The notes below the pieces were generated by a model. It made no database searches and was not told the origin of the DNA. It saw only the letters and a list, made by a program, of their open reading frames with translations. Position numbers and translations under genes: made by a program. A stretch of DNA of 64,000 bases. It comes from Deinococcus cellulosilyticus NBRC 106333 = KACC 11606. Lineage in GTDB: Bacteria; Deinococcota; Deinococci; Deinococcales; Deinococcaceae. Position 1 is the first letter of the stretch; every line of letters begins with the position of its first letter. This document shows positions 42,006-50,773 of this stretch, one piece after another. Where the stretch lies: the NCBI RefSeq assembly GCF_007990775.1, contig NZ_BJXB01000003.1, forward strand, positions 1 to 64,000. Reading direction: 5' to 3'.

Positions 42006-42722
42006 ATGGCGTACAAGAGGGTACTCCTTAAGTTGTCCGGCGAATTTCTGTCTGCCGAAAATGGATTTGGGATTTCCCACGAGGCCACCACGGCCCTGGC
42101 CCGCGAGATCAAGGCGGCCAGAGACGCCACAGGTGTGGAACTGGCCATCGTGGTCGGTGCAGGCAACCTGTGGCGTGGGGCACGCAATGGTGAGGGCATG
42201 GACCCTGCCACTGCCGACTACATGGGCATGATCGCCACAGTGATGAACGCCATCGCCCTGCAAGACGCTCTGGAGCAGGCCGGTCAGCCCACCCGTGTGC
42301 AAACCGCCATCACCATGAGCCAGGTCGCTGAGCCCTACATCCGCCGCCGTGCCATTCGTCATCTGGAAAAGGGCCGCGTGGTGATTTTCGGTGCTGGCAC
42401 CGGGAACCCCTTCTTCACCACCGACACCACCGCCACCCTGCGTGCGCTGGAAGTCGGGGCAGAAGTGGTCCTGATGGCCAAAAACAAAGTCGATGGGGTC
42501 TATTCTGACGACCCCCGCAAGAACCCCGATGCCTACAAAATCGACAGCATCTCCCACCGCGAAGTGGTCGCCCGTGGCCTGCAGGTGATGGACGCCACTG
42601 CCCTGACCCTCTGTCAGGACAAAGGGCTGCCACTGGTGGTCTTTGACATCTTCGCTGAAGGCAACCTCGTGCGCCTCCTCAGTGGTGAAAAAGTCGGGAC
42701 CTTCATTTCCAGCGCAGAGTGA
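42006..42722 (+). CDS. pyrH: UMP kinase
   Basis: A 238-aa hexameric kinase of the amino-acid kinase family that makes UDP from UMP. The opening YKRVLLKLSGE, IVVGAGNLWRG, GTGNPFFTTDTTA and VDGVYSDDPRKNP motifs are all present. The ATG at 42006 follows GGGAGG (41996-42001); an in-frame ATG at 41964 falls inside the leader helix and is rejected. A terminator lies between tsf and this gene, so expression depends on read-through or on an unrecognised promoter in the leader. Confidence 0.97.
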   Translation: MAYKRVLLKLSGEFLSAENGFGISHEATTALAREIKAARDATGVELAIVVGAGNLWRGARNGEGMDPATADYMGMIATVMNAIALQDALEQAGQPTRVQTAITMSQVAEPYIRRRAIRHLEKGRVVIFGAGTGNPFFTTDTTATLRALEVGAEVVLMAKNKVDGVYSDDPRKNPDAYKIDSISHREVVARGLQVMDATALTLCQDKGLPLVVFDIFAEGNLVRLLSGEKVGTFISSAE

Positions 42723-42742
42723 TTGAGCAAAAATCATATTGG

Positions 42743-42767
42743 GGCGGGCCATGTGCTCGCCTTTTTT
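42743..42767 (+). terminator. intrinsic terminator after pyrH
   Basis: GGCG-GC / GC-CGCC stem (42743-42761) followed by T6. The pyrG terminator has nearly the same sequence. Confidence 0.8.
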
Positions 42768-42777
42768 GTTGATAGAT

Positions 42778-43076
42778 GCCGAGGGCCGAGGGCTGAGTGC
42801 TGAGTACAGTTTGCAGGGATGGATCGCTCAGATGGAAGATTTGATTCCTGGATGGTCCTGAAAATCTGGGGTTTCTGCCAATAGGGCGAGGCACGCATCT
42901 TGTGCAAAACGAGAATCCGCAAGCTGGATTCTCTGCACGCCTCGCCCCTACAGGTTTTAATTCTGGATTTTTCACAGGAGGGTGCAGCATATTGCTCCCC
43001 CAGAAAAGAATCTCAGAAACTCTGACCCTGCAATGCAACAATTTTTGTCTTTTGCCCTCGGCTCTGGGTTCTCGGC
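42778..43076. repeat. inverted-repeat element, GCCGAGGGC family, copy 3
   Basis: Left end GCCGAGGGCCGAGGGCTGAG (42778-42797), right end GCCCTCGGCTCTGGGTTCTC plus GGC (ending at 43076). It carries a nested element at 42882-42950. It fills the gap between pyrH and hemB together with the pyrH terminator and the hemB promoter; no gene is seen here. Confidence 0.65.
42882..42950. repeat. nested palindromic element, GGGCGAGGC family
   Basis: TAGGGCGAGGCACGC at one end and GCACGCCTCGCCCCTA at the other, with an inner hairpin GAGAATCC / GGATTCTC (42911-42933). Its ends resemble the TAGGGGCGCAGC palindromes at 28521 and 50451. It lies inside the larger element 42778-43076. Confidence 0.6.
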
Positions 43077-43125
43077 TTTTCCCACCATCGTGCAATTCCG
43101 GGTTTTTCGTCCCGCCCACTTTGGG

Positions 43126-43131
43126 TATCCT
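43126..43131 (+). promoter_or_regulatory. leaderless -10 box of hemB
   Basis: TATCCT, 7 nt, ATG at 43139. The stretch GGTATCCTGTA is shared with the lysS promoter. Confidence 0.55.
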
Positions 43132-43138
43132 GTACTTT

Positions 43139-44122
43139 ATGGATTTGACCTACCGTCCCCGCCGCCTGCGTTCTAGCCACAGCATCCGTGAAATCGTGCG
43201 TGAGACCACGCTGGAACCCCGTCATTTGCTCTACCCCATGTTCATTGAAGAAGGGGAGGGAGTGAAGACTCCCGTGGCTGCCATGCCCGGGATTCACCGT
43301 TACTCGATCGATCTGGCAATTGAGCATGCCAGAGAGGCCTGGAATCTGGGCATCAAAGGGGTGGCCCTGTTTCCTGCAATTCCAAATGGTCTGAAAGACA
43401 AATACGGCTCCGAAAGCCACAATCCTGAAGGCCTCTTTGCCCGCACCATCCGGGCGTTTAAGAAAGAACTTCCTGAGCTTCTGTTGATCACGGATGTGGC
43501 TCTGGACCCTTATTCTTCTGACGGTCACGATGGAATTGTCTCTGAAGCAGGGGAGATCCTCAACGATGAAACAGTTGAGGTGCTGATCAAGATGGCCCTG
43601 ACGCAGGCCGCAGCAGGTGCAGACATTGTGGCCCCTTCAGACATGATGGATGGGCGCATTGGTGCTTTAAGGGCTGCACTCGATGAGGCAGGCTTTGAGC
43701 GGGTCATGATCATGTCCTACTCAACCAAGTATGCCTCTGCATACTATGGGCCTTTCAGAACAGCGCTGGACAGTGCACCCAAGATGGGAGACAAAAAGAC
43801 CTACCAGATGAATCCTGCGTCGGGATACCGTGAGGCCCTGAGGGAGTCCAGCCTCGATGAAGCCGAGGGTGCGGACTTCCTGATGGTCAAACCCGCACTG
43901 GCTTACCTGGACGTTTTGCGCGTTGTGCGGGACAACACGCAACTTCCGGTGGTGGCTTACAACGTGTCCGGTGAGTATGCCATGGTCAAGGCCGCTGCCC
44001 AGGCCGGATACATCGATGAACAGCGCATTGTTCTGGAGACCCTGACCAGCATGAGAAGGGCCGGAGCGGACGCCATCCTGACTTATCACGCGCTGGACGT
44101 AGCCCGGTGGTTAAAATCGTAA
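43139..44122 (+). CDS. hemB: delta-aminolevulinic acid dehydratase (porphobilinogen synthase)
   Basis: A 327-aa enzyme that condenses two 5-aminolevulinate molecules to porphobilinogen in haem synthesis. Two Schiff-base lysines are placed at Lys197 (MSYSTKYASAYYGPFR) and Lys251 (FLMVKPALAYLD). The metal-site segment reads DVALDPYSSDGHDG. It lacks the cysteines of zinc enzymes and so belongs to the aspartate-type, magnesium-using group. The start is 7 nt after TATCCT. A much longer in-frame opening from 42902 runs through a repeat element and is rejected. Confidence 0.97.
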   Translation: MDLTYRPRRLRSSHSIREIVRETTLEPRHLLYPMFIEEGEGVKTPVAAMPGIHRYSIDLAIEHAREAWNLGIKGVALFPAIPNGLKDKYGSESHNPEGLFARTIRAFKKELPELLLITDVALDPYSSDGHDGIVSEAGEILNDETVEVLIKMALTQAAAGADIVAPSDMMDGRIGALRAALDEAGFERVMIMSYSTKYASAYYGPFRTALDSAPKMGDKKTYQMNPASGYREALRESSLDEAEGADFLMVKPALAYLDVLRVVRDNTQLPVVAYNVSGEYAMVKAAAQAGYIDEQRIVLETLTSMRRAGADAILTYHALDVARWLKS

Positions 44123-44129
44123 TGGCTTC

Positions 44130-44156
44130 TTAACAAACTCTAAAATTTGCTATCCT
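44130..44156 (+). promoter_or_regulatory. promoter of the Ser/Thr kinase gene
   Basis: TTAACA (44130-44135), a short 15-nt spacer and TATCCT (44151-44156). AGGGAG follows upstream of the ATG at 44188, so this gene is not leaderless. Confidence 0.45.
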
Positions 44157-44187
44157 ATGAGAATAAACCGCACTCTTAGGGAGCAAA

Positions 44188-46173
44188 ATGGTTTGGTTGA
44201 TCCTGATTTTTGTTGTGAGTGGTGTGCTGTGGTACCGGACGTCAGAACGCGTTCTGGCCCTGGCCCTGGCAGTGATCACTCTGCTCTTCGTCACCTACCT
44301 GGTCAGTTTCAGTACGGTTGAGCGTGCGCTCACTCCGGCTTTGATTGCCAGCTTCCTGATTGGCACCAGCTTTTACGTGACAAAGTTTGTGCCAGTGAAA
44401 GGACCGAACCGAAAACAGCGGCGGAAACCCAGAGCGCGACTGGTCCGCCAGGGCGGGGAACTGCAACTGAACATCCGGGGTTACCAGATCCTGGAACGCA
44501 TCGGAGAAGGGGGGATGGCTGTGGTTCATCTGGCCAGACGCCTGGAAGATGAGAAACTCGTTGCCATCAAGGTTCCTCTGGAAAAACACTTTGGGGACAA
44601 CAAAGTGCTGCGCCGTTTTGTGCAGGAGGCCGCCACCCTCAAGCGACTGGAGCATCCCAACATCGTGCGGGTCTTTGACTACAATGCTGACACCCAGCCC
44701 TTTTACATGATCATGGAGTACGTCAAAGGCCAGTCCCTTGAGGGGTACATGCTCTCCCAGCCGGTCAGTGTGCCTTCTGTGCTGAACATCTCACGGGCGG
44801 TGTGTGATGCCCTGCGCTACATCCACTCACAGGGTCTGGTGCACCGGGATGTGAAGCCCTCCAACATCATGTTGATGCGCGACCAGATCACCCAGGGGGA
44901 CATCGAGTCCTACCAGGTGCGCCTGATGGACTTCGGCATTGCTGTGGGTCAGGCGGTTTCCCGTCTGAGCGTGGGAGCGGGTCGTGTTGGGACCCCGATC
45001 TACATGAGCCCTGAGCAGGCCAAGGGGGGCAGTGTCGATGCCCGCAGTGACATCTACAGCCTTGGAATGGTCATGTACGAAATGGCTGCCGGACGCACCC
45101 CATTTGCTGGAAGCTACGATGTGGTGGTGCACCAGCAGGTGTTTGATGTGCCCACCCCACCCCGCCAGTACAATGTGCGGATTCCCATCTCCCTGAACGA
45201 CCTGATCATGCGCATGCTGGAAAAGGACCCCGCCAACCGTCCCACGCTGGATGAGGTTCTGCGTCTGATTGATTCGGGAGATCTGGTGGACAACTCCATC
45301 CCCAGCCTGCCCAGCACACTGGTGGTGGTCACCAACAGCGGCCAGAATTTCATTCGTGTTCTGGACACCCAGGGGAACCTCCTGCAGGGGCTCGGAAACA
45401 TGGAGTCTGGTGTGTTGCCCACCATTCCTGTGGCCTGCCATTACCTGCCAGATGGGAACCTCCTGGTTGGGGTGGTGGATTACAAAACCGCCAATGCTCC
45501 GATGTTGCGCATTCTGAACAGCGAAATGGAACTCGTGGGCGGATTTGCTCCTTACGGCCTGAAAGAGGGGAACCTGCTGAACCTTGTTTCCGTGGCTGTT
45601 ACGCCCAGCAAACGCATTTACGCTCTGGATCTGGACACCTGCATGGTGCAGGAGTACACCCTGGAAGGGGAGATGGTCCGCAAGTTCGGGGGCCGTGGAG
45701 ATGGGCAGGGCACTTTCCGTGAACCACGCATGATCGCTGCCAACGATGAGTTTGTGTTCGTGCTGGACACCCAGCTTCGCGAGGTCCAGCGGTTCAGTCC
45801 TGATGGGACCTACATTTCCAGGGTGGCTTTCAAACAGTCCAAGGACGCTCAGGCCCTCCAGACCCTGGATGGTGTTGGTGTGGACCTCAAGGGCAATGTG
45901 CTGGTCAGCGATGCCAGCAGCAGCCGCATTCGCGTCATGAGCCCGGCTGGAAAACCTGTTTCTGCTGTCCTGATCGATCCCTGGCACGGTGAGCCTTCCG
46001 GTGAACTGATGATTGATGTGGACCACGAGGGGCACATTTACGCTGCCCGCAAAGGTGGACAGCTGATCCGCAAGTACTCTGCCGATGGGCAACTGATGGG
46101 CATGCTGGACGCCCTGGCCCCTGTGCTGGCGTTCAGTGTGCGCAGGACGGTTCCTGTGTCGGTCAAAGCCTGA
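44188..46173 (+). CDS. membrane Ser/Thr protein kinase with C-terminal NHL-type propeller
   Basis: A 661-aa eukaryotic-type kinase. Three hydrophobic segments (1-16, 21-40, 51-68) and a basic stretch (RKQRRKPR) precede the kinase domain (99-362). The catalytic residues are the GEGGMA loop (106-111), Lys128, HRDVKPSN (Asp221), DFG (248-250) and SPEQ (274-277), so it should be active. Residues 372-661 form six-bladed NHL-like repeats (GNLLVGVVDY, KRIYALDLDT, GNVLVSDASSSRIRVM). The kinase-plus-propeller layout recalls Deinococcus radiodurans RqkA, a DNA-damage-responsive kinase, but orthology is not proven. Confidence 0.92.
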   Translation: MVWLILIFVVSGVLWYRTSERVLALALAVITLLFVTYLVSFSTVERALTPALIASFLIGTSFYVTKFVPVKGPNRKQRRKPRARLVRQGGELQLNIRGYQILERIGEGGMAVVHLARRLEDEKLVAIKVPLEKHFGDNKVLRRFVQEAATLKRLEHPNIVRVFDYNADTQPFYMIMEYVKGQSLEGYMLSQPVSVPSVLNISRAVCDALRYIHSQGLVHRDVKPSNIMLMRDQITQGDIESYQVRLMDFGIAVGQAVSRLSVGAGRVGTPIYMSPEQAKGGSVDARSDIYSLGMVMYEMAAGRTPFAGSYDVVVHQQVFDVPTPPRQYNVRIPISLNDLIMRMLEKDPANRPTLDEVLRLIDSGDLVDNSIPSLPSTLVVVTNSGQNFIRVLDTQGNLLQGLGNMESGVLPTIPVACHYLPDGNLLVGVVDYKTANAPMLRILNSEMELVGGFAPYGLKEGNLLNLVSVAVTPSKRIYALDLDTCMVQEYTLEGEMVRKFGGRGDGQGTFREPRMIAANDEFVFVLDTQLREVQRFSPDGTYISRVAFKQSKDAQALQTLDGVGVDLKGNVLVSDASSSRIRVMSPAGKPVSAVLIDPWHGEPSGELMIDVDHEGHIYAARKGGQLIRKYSADGQLMGMLDALAPVLAFSVRRTVPVSVKA

Positions 46174-46199
46174 CCCCTCAACAGAGACACAAAACATGC

Positions 46200-46229
46200 A
46201 AAAGAGGCTGGATTTCCAGCCTCTTTTTT
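46200..46229. terminator. bidirectional terminator between the kinase gene and speD
   Basis: AAAAGAGGCTGG / CCAGCCTCTTTT inverted repeat with a short loop; T-runs on both strands. Confidence 0.9.
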
Positions 46230-46256
46230 GATGGAGCCTTGTGGTTTTGAGGGTGG

Positions 46257-46697
46257 TCAAGCCAGACGTGCAGCGAGGTATTCCCGTTCTCCGGAGAGGA
46301 TTTTTTCCACCACGGAAAGGTCTTTGGGAAACTCTTTGCCTCTGTTGATGAAGTGGGTGTCGTATCGTCCGATGTCCAGTTTCTCAACGAGATAATTCAG
46401 GGCATGCTGGGCGTCAAATTCTTTGCAGGAGAAGATGTCGACGCTGACAAAGCCGCGTCTGGGGAAGGTGTGAATCGCAATGTGCGATTCTGCAATGATC
46501 ACGACGCCGGTGTATCCCGAGTCGTCTTCGGTGAGGCCCTGGTATTCGGTCACAGCGGGAGGCAGCACCACAGTCATGTCGATTGCCCGGGGAAGGTCTC
46601 GCAGGATGTCCTCCAGGAGGGCTGCGTCTTCCAGTTTTTCAGAGGCGGCGTGATAACCATCGATCATCAAGTGGGGTCCGAAGCCGAACAGTTCCAA
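46257..46697 (-). CDS. speD: S-adenosylmethionine decarboxylase proenzyme
   Basis: A 146-aa proenzyme that self-cleaves between Glu70 and Ser71 (IIAESHIAIHTFP) to create the pyruvoyl cofactor. It then decarboxylates SAM to supply aminopropyl groups for spermidine or related polyamines. His76 and Cys91 (DIFSCKEF) are the other catalytic positions. The length matches the short bacterial/archaeal class. The start is a TTG at 46697, chosen because AAGGAGG lies 6 nt upstream; the ATG at 46727 is upstream of this site. No speE is in the window. Confidence 0.92.
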   Translation of the reverse strand: MELFGFGPHLMIDGYHAASEKLEDAALLEDILRDLPRAIDMTVVLPPAVTEYQGLTEDDSGYTGVVIIAESHIAIHTFPRRGFVSVDIFSCKEFDAQHALNYLVEKLDIGRYDTHFINRGKEFPKDLSVVEKILSGEREYLAARLA

Positions 46698-46710
46698 AAT
46701 AGGCCTCCTT

Positions 46711-46727
46711 TTGCCTTGACAAGGCAA
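46711..46727 (-). promoter_or_regulatory. small hairpin beside the speD ribosome site
   Basis: TTGCCTT-GAC-AAGGCAA, a perfect 7-bp stem just upstream of AAGGAGG in the speD leader. It might tune translation. Confidence 0.4.
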
Positions 46728-46735
46728 CGGGATTA

Positions 46736-46763
46736 ATTATACATGAGTGAGAGGACCCGTCAA
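46736..46763 (-). promoter_or_regulatory. speD promoter
   Basis: TTGACG (46758-46763), 16 nt, TATAAT (46736-46741) on the minus strand. The remainder of the gap up to the sdh promoter (46764-47088) is A+T-rich. Apart from a CTCAAGC / GCTTGAG hairpin at 47051-47072, I see nothing assignable in it. Confidence 0.75.
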
Positions 46764-47088
46764 ACAAAAGAGCATGATTTTTCTGCATTCTGAAAAATTC
46801 TGGTAAAAAGCTAAAAAAGTCGTGTTTAGGAACACAGAAACAACATTTAAAATTTCTTTAATGCAGGAGAATTCCTGTTCTTTGAGGTTGCTGAGGGAGC
46901 AAATGTCCAGAAAAGGGACCAAAAATCAGCAGAGAATGAAGTGTTTGTGCAAAATTTCACATTAATAAAACGATTCGATGATCGGGTGCCAGGGCTGAAA
47001 TGACTAGACCATCCTGGCTCCATCTAGACGAATGACCCTCTCATCATGCTCTCAAGCAGGAGTAGGCTTGAGGCAGGTCACCGGGACC

Positions 47089-47141
47089 ACACTGTAGTGT
47101 AGTTAAAACACCATTTCGAGAAGAACGTGCTACACTATAAC
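47089..47141 (+). promoter_or_regulatory. sdh operon promoter with repeated ACACT/AGTGT half-sites
   Basis: TTTCGA (47114-47119), 16 nt, TATAAC (47136-47141). ACACT-GT-AGTGT (47089-47100) lies upstream. TAGTGTAG (47095-47102) is mirrored by CTACACTA (47130-47137) overlapping the -10, which suggests a repressor bridging the two. Confidence 0.55.
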
Positions 47142-47183
47142 GTGTTGTTTAACCGACGTTAAAGGATTCTCAAGGAGGAGAAC

Positions 47184-47555
47184 ATGATCGGAGGGTATCG
47201 AGGCAAGGAAGGACAGTGGGCATTTGTCCTGCACCGCATTTCGGGGCTGGCCATCCTGCTGTACCTGCTTTTACACATCCTCTCCATCGGGTCGATTGCC
47301 ATCAGCAGAGACGCCTACGAGGCTGTGCATGCTGTGGAAAGCCACTGGCTATTCTCGATGGGTCTGGTGTTTGTGACCGCTGGCGTGCTGTACCACGCCC
47401 TGAACGGACTGCGCATCATCTTCATGGATTTCGCAGGCTGGGGCGTCAAGATTCAGCGCGAGCTGTTCTATGTTGTGCTGGTGATCAGTGCCATCGGTGG
47501 AATCCTGACCGGCGTGCTGACCCTGATGCGTGTGCTGGCTGAACACGGAGGTTGA
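47184..47555 (+). CDS. sdhC: succinate dehydrogenase cytochrome b556 subunit
   Basis: A 123-aa membrane anchor with three transmembrane helices. Together with SdhD it holds haem b and the quinone site. HRISGLAILLYLLLHILSIG in helix 1 is the typical opening, and YHALNGLRIIF in helix 2 carries the haem-ligand histidine. AAGGAGG (47172-47178) sets the start. It opens the sdhCDAB operon, and sdhD follows within 3 nt. Confidence 0.94.
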   Translation: MIGGYRGKEGQWAFVLHRISGLAILLYLLLHILSIGSIAISRDAYEAVHAVESHWLFSMGLVFVTAGVLYHALNGLRIIFMDFAGWGVKIQRELFYVVLVISAIGGILTGVLTLMRVLAEHGG

Positions 47556-47557
47556 TG

Positions 47558-47950
47558 ATGATTCGCGCGAAACGTTTTGAAGACGCCAAGGCCCAGGCCA
47601 CCGGCAACGCTGAACTGTTCTGGTGGGTGTTCATGCGCGTCAGTGGAATCGTGCTGATGTTCCTGGTGCTTGGCCACATCTACATGACCTTCATCTCCGT
47701 TCCTGAGTCCCAGTCTGCCAGTTACGAGACCATTGTCACCAAACTCCAGCAGCCTGTCTGGAAGCTGTACGACTGGCTGATCATGGTGCTCGCGGGTCTG
47801 CACGGTGTGAACGGTGCCCGTTACGTCATGGAAGACTACCTTCCCAACAAGAGCACCCGGTTCTGGGTCAAAGCCATCTTCTACACCATCGTCGGTGTGA
47901 TCTTCGTGTGGGGCACCATCGGCCTTTACACCTTCAAGCCCGAGCTTTAA
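47558..47950 (+). CDS. sdhD: succinate dehydrogenase hydrophobic anchor subunit
   Basis: A 130-aa three-helix membrane subunit. MRVSGIVLMFLVLGHIYMTF and LAGLHGVNGARYVMEDYL (the conserved histidine and Arg) match SdhD anchors of the same type as the partner SdhC. Several ATG/TTG codons cluster at 47552-47558. I chose 47558 because GGAGG (47547-47551) then lies 6 nt upstream. It ends 9 nt before sdhA. Confidence 0.92.
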   Translation: MIRAKRFEDAKAQATGNAELFWWVFMRVSGIVLMFLVLGHIYMTFISVPESQSASYETIVTKLQQPVWKLYDWLIMVLAGLHGVNGARYVMEDYLPNKSTRFWVKAIFYTIVGVIFVWGTIGLYTFKPEL

Positions 47951-47959
47951 GGAGCCAAT

Positions 47960-49714
<1,755 letters not shown>

Positions 49715-49728
49715 GGAGACCAGACCTG

Positions 49729-50436
49729 ATGAAAGTCACCGTCAAAGTTCAGAGATACAACCCAGAGAAAGACAAAAAGCCAACCTGGCAGTCTTTCGCT
49801 GTGGAATGTGAACCAGGAGACCGGGTGCTGGACCTCCTCAACCACATCAAGTGGTACATGGACTCCACCCTGACCTACCGCCGCAGCTGTGCCCACGGCA
49901 TTTGCGGAAGCGACGCCATGCTGATCAACGGCAGAAACCGCCTCGCCTGCAAAATTCTGGTGAAAGACCTCACCAAAGAAGGCGGCACCATCACCGTCGA
50001 GCCCATCCGTGGCCTCAAGGTGGAGCGCGACCTGCTGGTCGACATGGAACCCTTCTTCGACGCCTACCGCGCCGTGATGCCCTTCTTCATCAACGATGAT
50101 CCCGCCCCCGCAGGAGAGCGCCTGCAGAGTGTGGAAGATCGGGCCATCTTCGATGAAGGCACCAAGTGCATCCTGTGCGCCTGCTGCACCACCTCCTGCC
50201 CCATCTTCTGGGTCAACGGACGTTACCTCGGTCCAGCCAGCATCGTGCAGGCCCACCGTTTCATCTTCGACTCCCGTGACAAGGGCAGTGACCAGCGCCT
50301 GAAAGTGCTCAACCAGAACACGGGCGTGTGGCGTTGCCGCACCGCCTACAACTGCACCGAAGCCTGCCCCAGAGACATCCCCATCACCGAACTGATCGAG
50401 GAAGTCAAACGCGCAGTGCTGTACCAGAAAGTCTGA
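49729..50436 (+). CDS. sdhB: succinate dehydrogenase iron-sulfur subunit
   Basis: A 235-aa electron-transfer subunit. Three cluster motifs can be read in order: the [2Fe-2S] site RRSCAHGICGSD with RLAC, the [4Fe-4S] site CILCACCTTSCP, and the [3Fe-4S] site NCTEACPRDIP with an upstream Cys (WRCRTAYNC). It passes electrons from the flavin in SdhA to the quinone at SdhCD. It is the last gene of the operon, 14 nt after sdhA, and is followed by a palindromic repeat and a terminator. Confidence 0.97.
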   Translation: MKVTVKVQRYNPEKDKKPTWQSFAVECEPGDRVLDLLNHIKWYMDSTLTYRRSCAHGICGSDAMLINGRNRLACKILVKDLTKEGGTITVEPIRGLKVERDLLVDMEPFFDAYRAVMPFFINDDPAPAGERLQSVEDRAIFDEGTKCILCACCTTSCPIFWVNGRYLGPASIVQAHRFIFDSRDKGSDQRLKVLNQNTGVWRCRTAYNCTEACPRDIPITELIEEVKRAVLYQKV

Positions 50437-50450
50437 TTCTTGAGTTTGAA

Positions 50451-50474
50451 GGCGCAGCACGCTGCGCCCCTACA
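50451..50474. repeat. short palindromic repeat GGCGCAGC-AC-GCTGCGCCCCTACA
   Basis: Inverted copy of the palindrome at 28521-28545, placed 15 nt after the sdhB stop and directly before the sdh terminator. Confidence 0.7.
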
Positions 50475-50504
50475 CCCCCTTCTGGAGTTCTGGGAGGGGG
50501 TTTT
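50474..50504 (+). terminator. intrinsic terminator of the sdh operon
   Basis: ACCCCCT ... AGGGGGT stem with a loop of about 14 nt and a T4 tail. Confidence 0.65.
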
Positions 50505-50529
50505 GTGTTGTTTGAGGGTGCTGCCACGT

Positions 50530-50693
50530 CAGATCCCCCTGCCTGTCGCTAAAGCTCCAGGCGGTCCCCCTTAACGAAGGGGGACTTGGTGTGCGTCTGG
50601 TATGGCTTTAAGTTCAGTGCAGCACCAACCCCCTTTCTCTAAGGGGGGACAGCCTTGCTGGGTGCTTCGCACCGGCAAGGCAGGGGGGATCTT
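50530..50693. repeat. 165-bp element with AGATCCCCCTGCCT ends and inner hairpins
   Basis: The ends CAGATCCCCCTGCCT and AGGCAGGGGGGATCTT are inverted copies. Inside are GTCCCCCTTAACGAAGGGGGAC-type and CCCCCTTTCTCTAAGGGGGG hairpins and a GGTGCTTCGCACC stem-loop. It is non-coding and fills the sdhB-lysS gap. Confidence 0.65.
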
Positions 50694-50760
50694 GTCCCCA
50701 AAGCGCTTAAAACAGGAATATCTGTGTAGCACAGGTCTTCATGTCCCGCCCCTTTTTCGG

Positions 50761-50766
50761 TATCCT
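50761..50766 (+). promoter_or_regulatory. leaderless -10 box of lysS
   Basis: TATCCT, 7 nt, ATG at 50774; the context GGTATCCTGTA matches the hemB promoter. Confidence 0.55.
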
Positions 50767-50773
50767 GTAAACC

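Noticed and set aside
46737..46922. A 61-codon minus-strand frame upstream of speD
   Set aside because: Its 3' end covers the speD promoter, there is no start signal, and the composition looks random.
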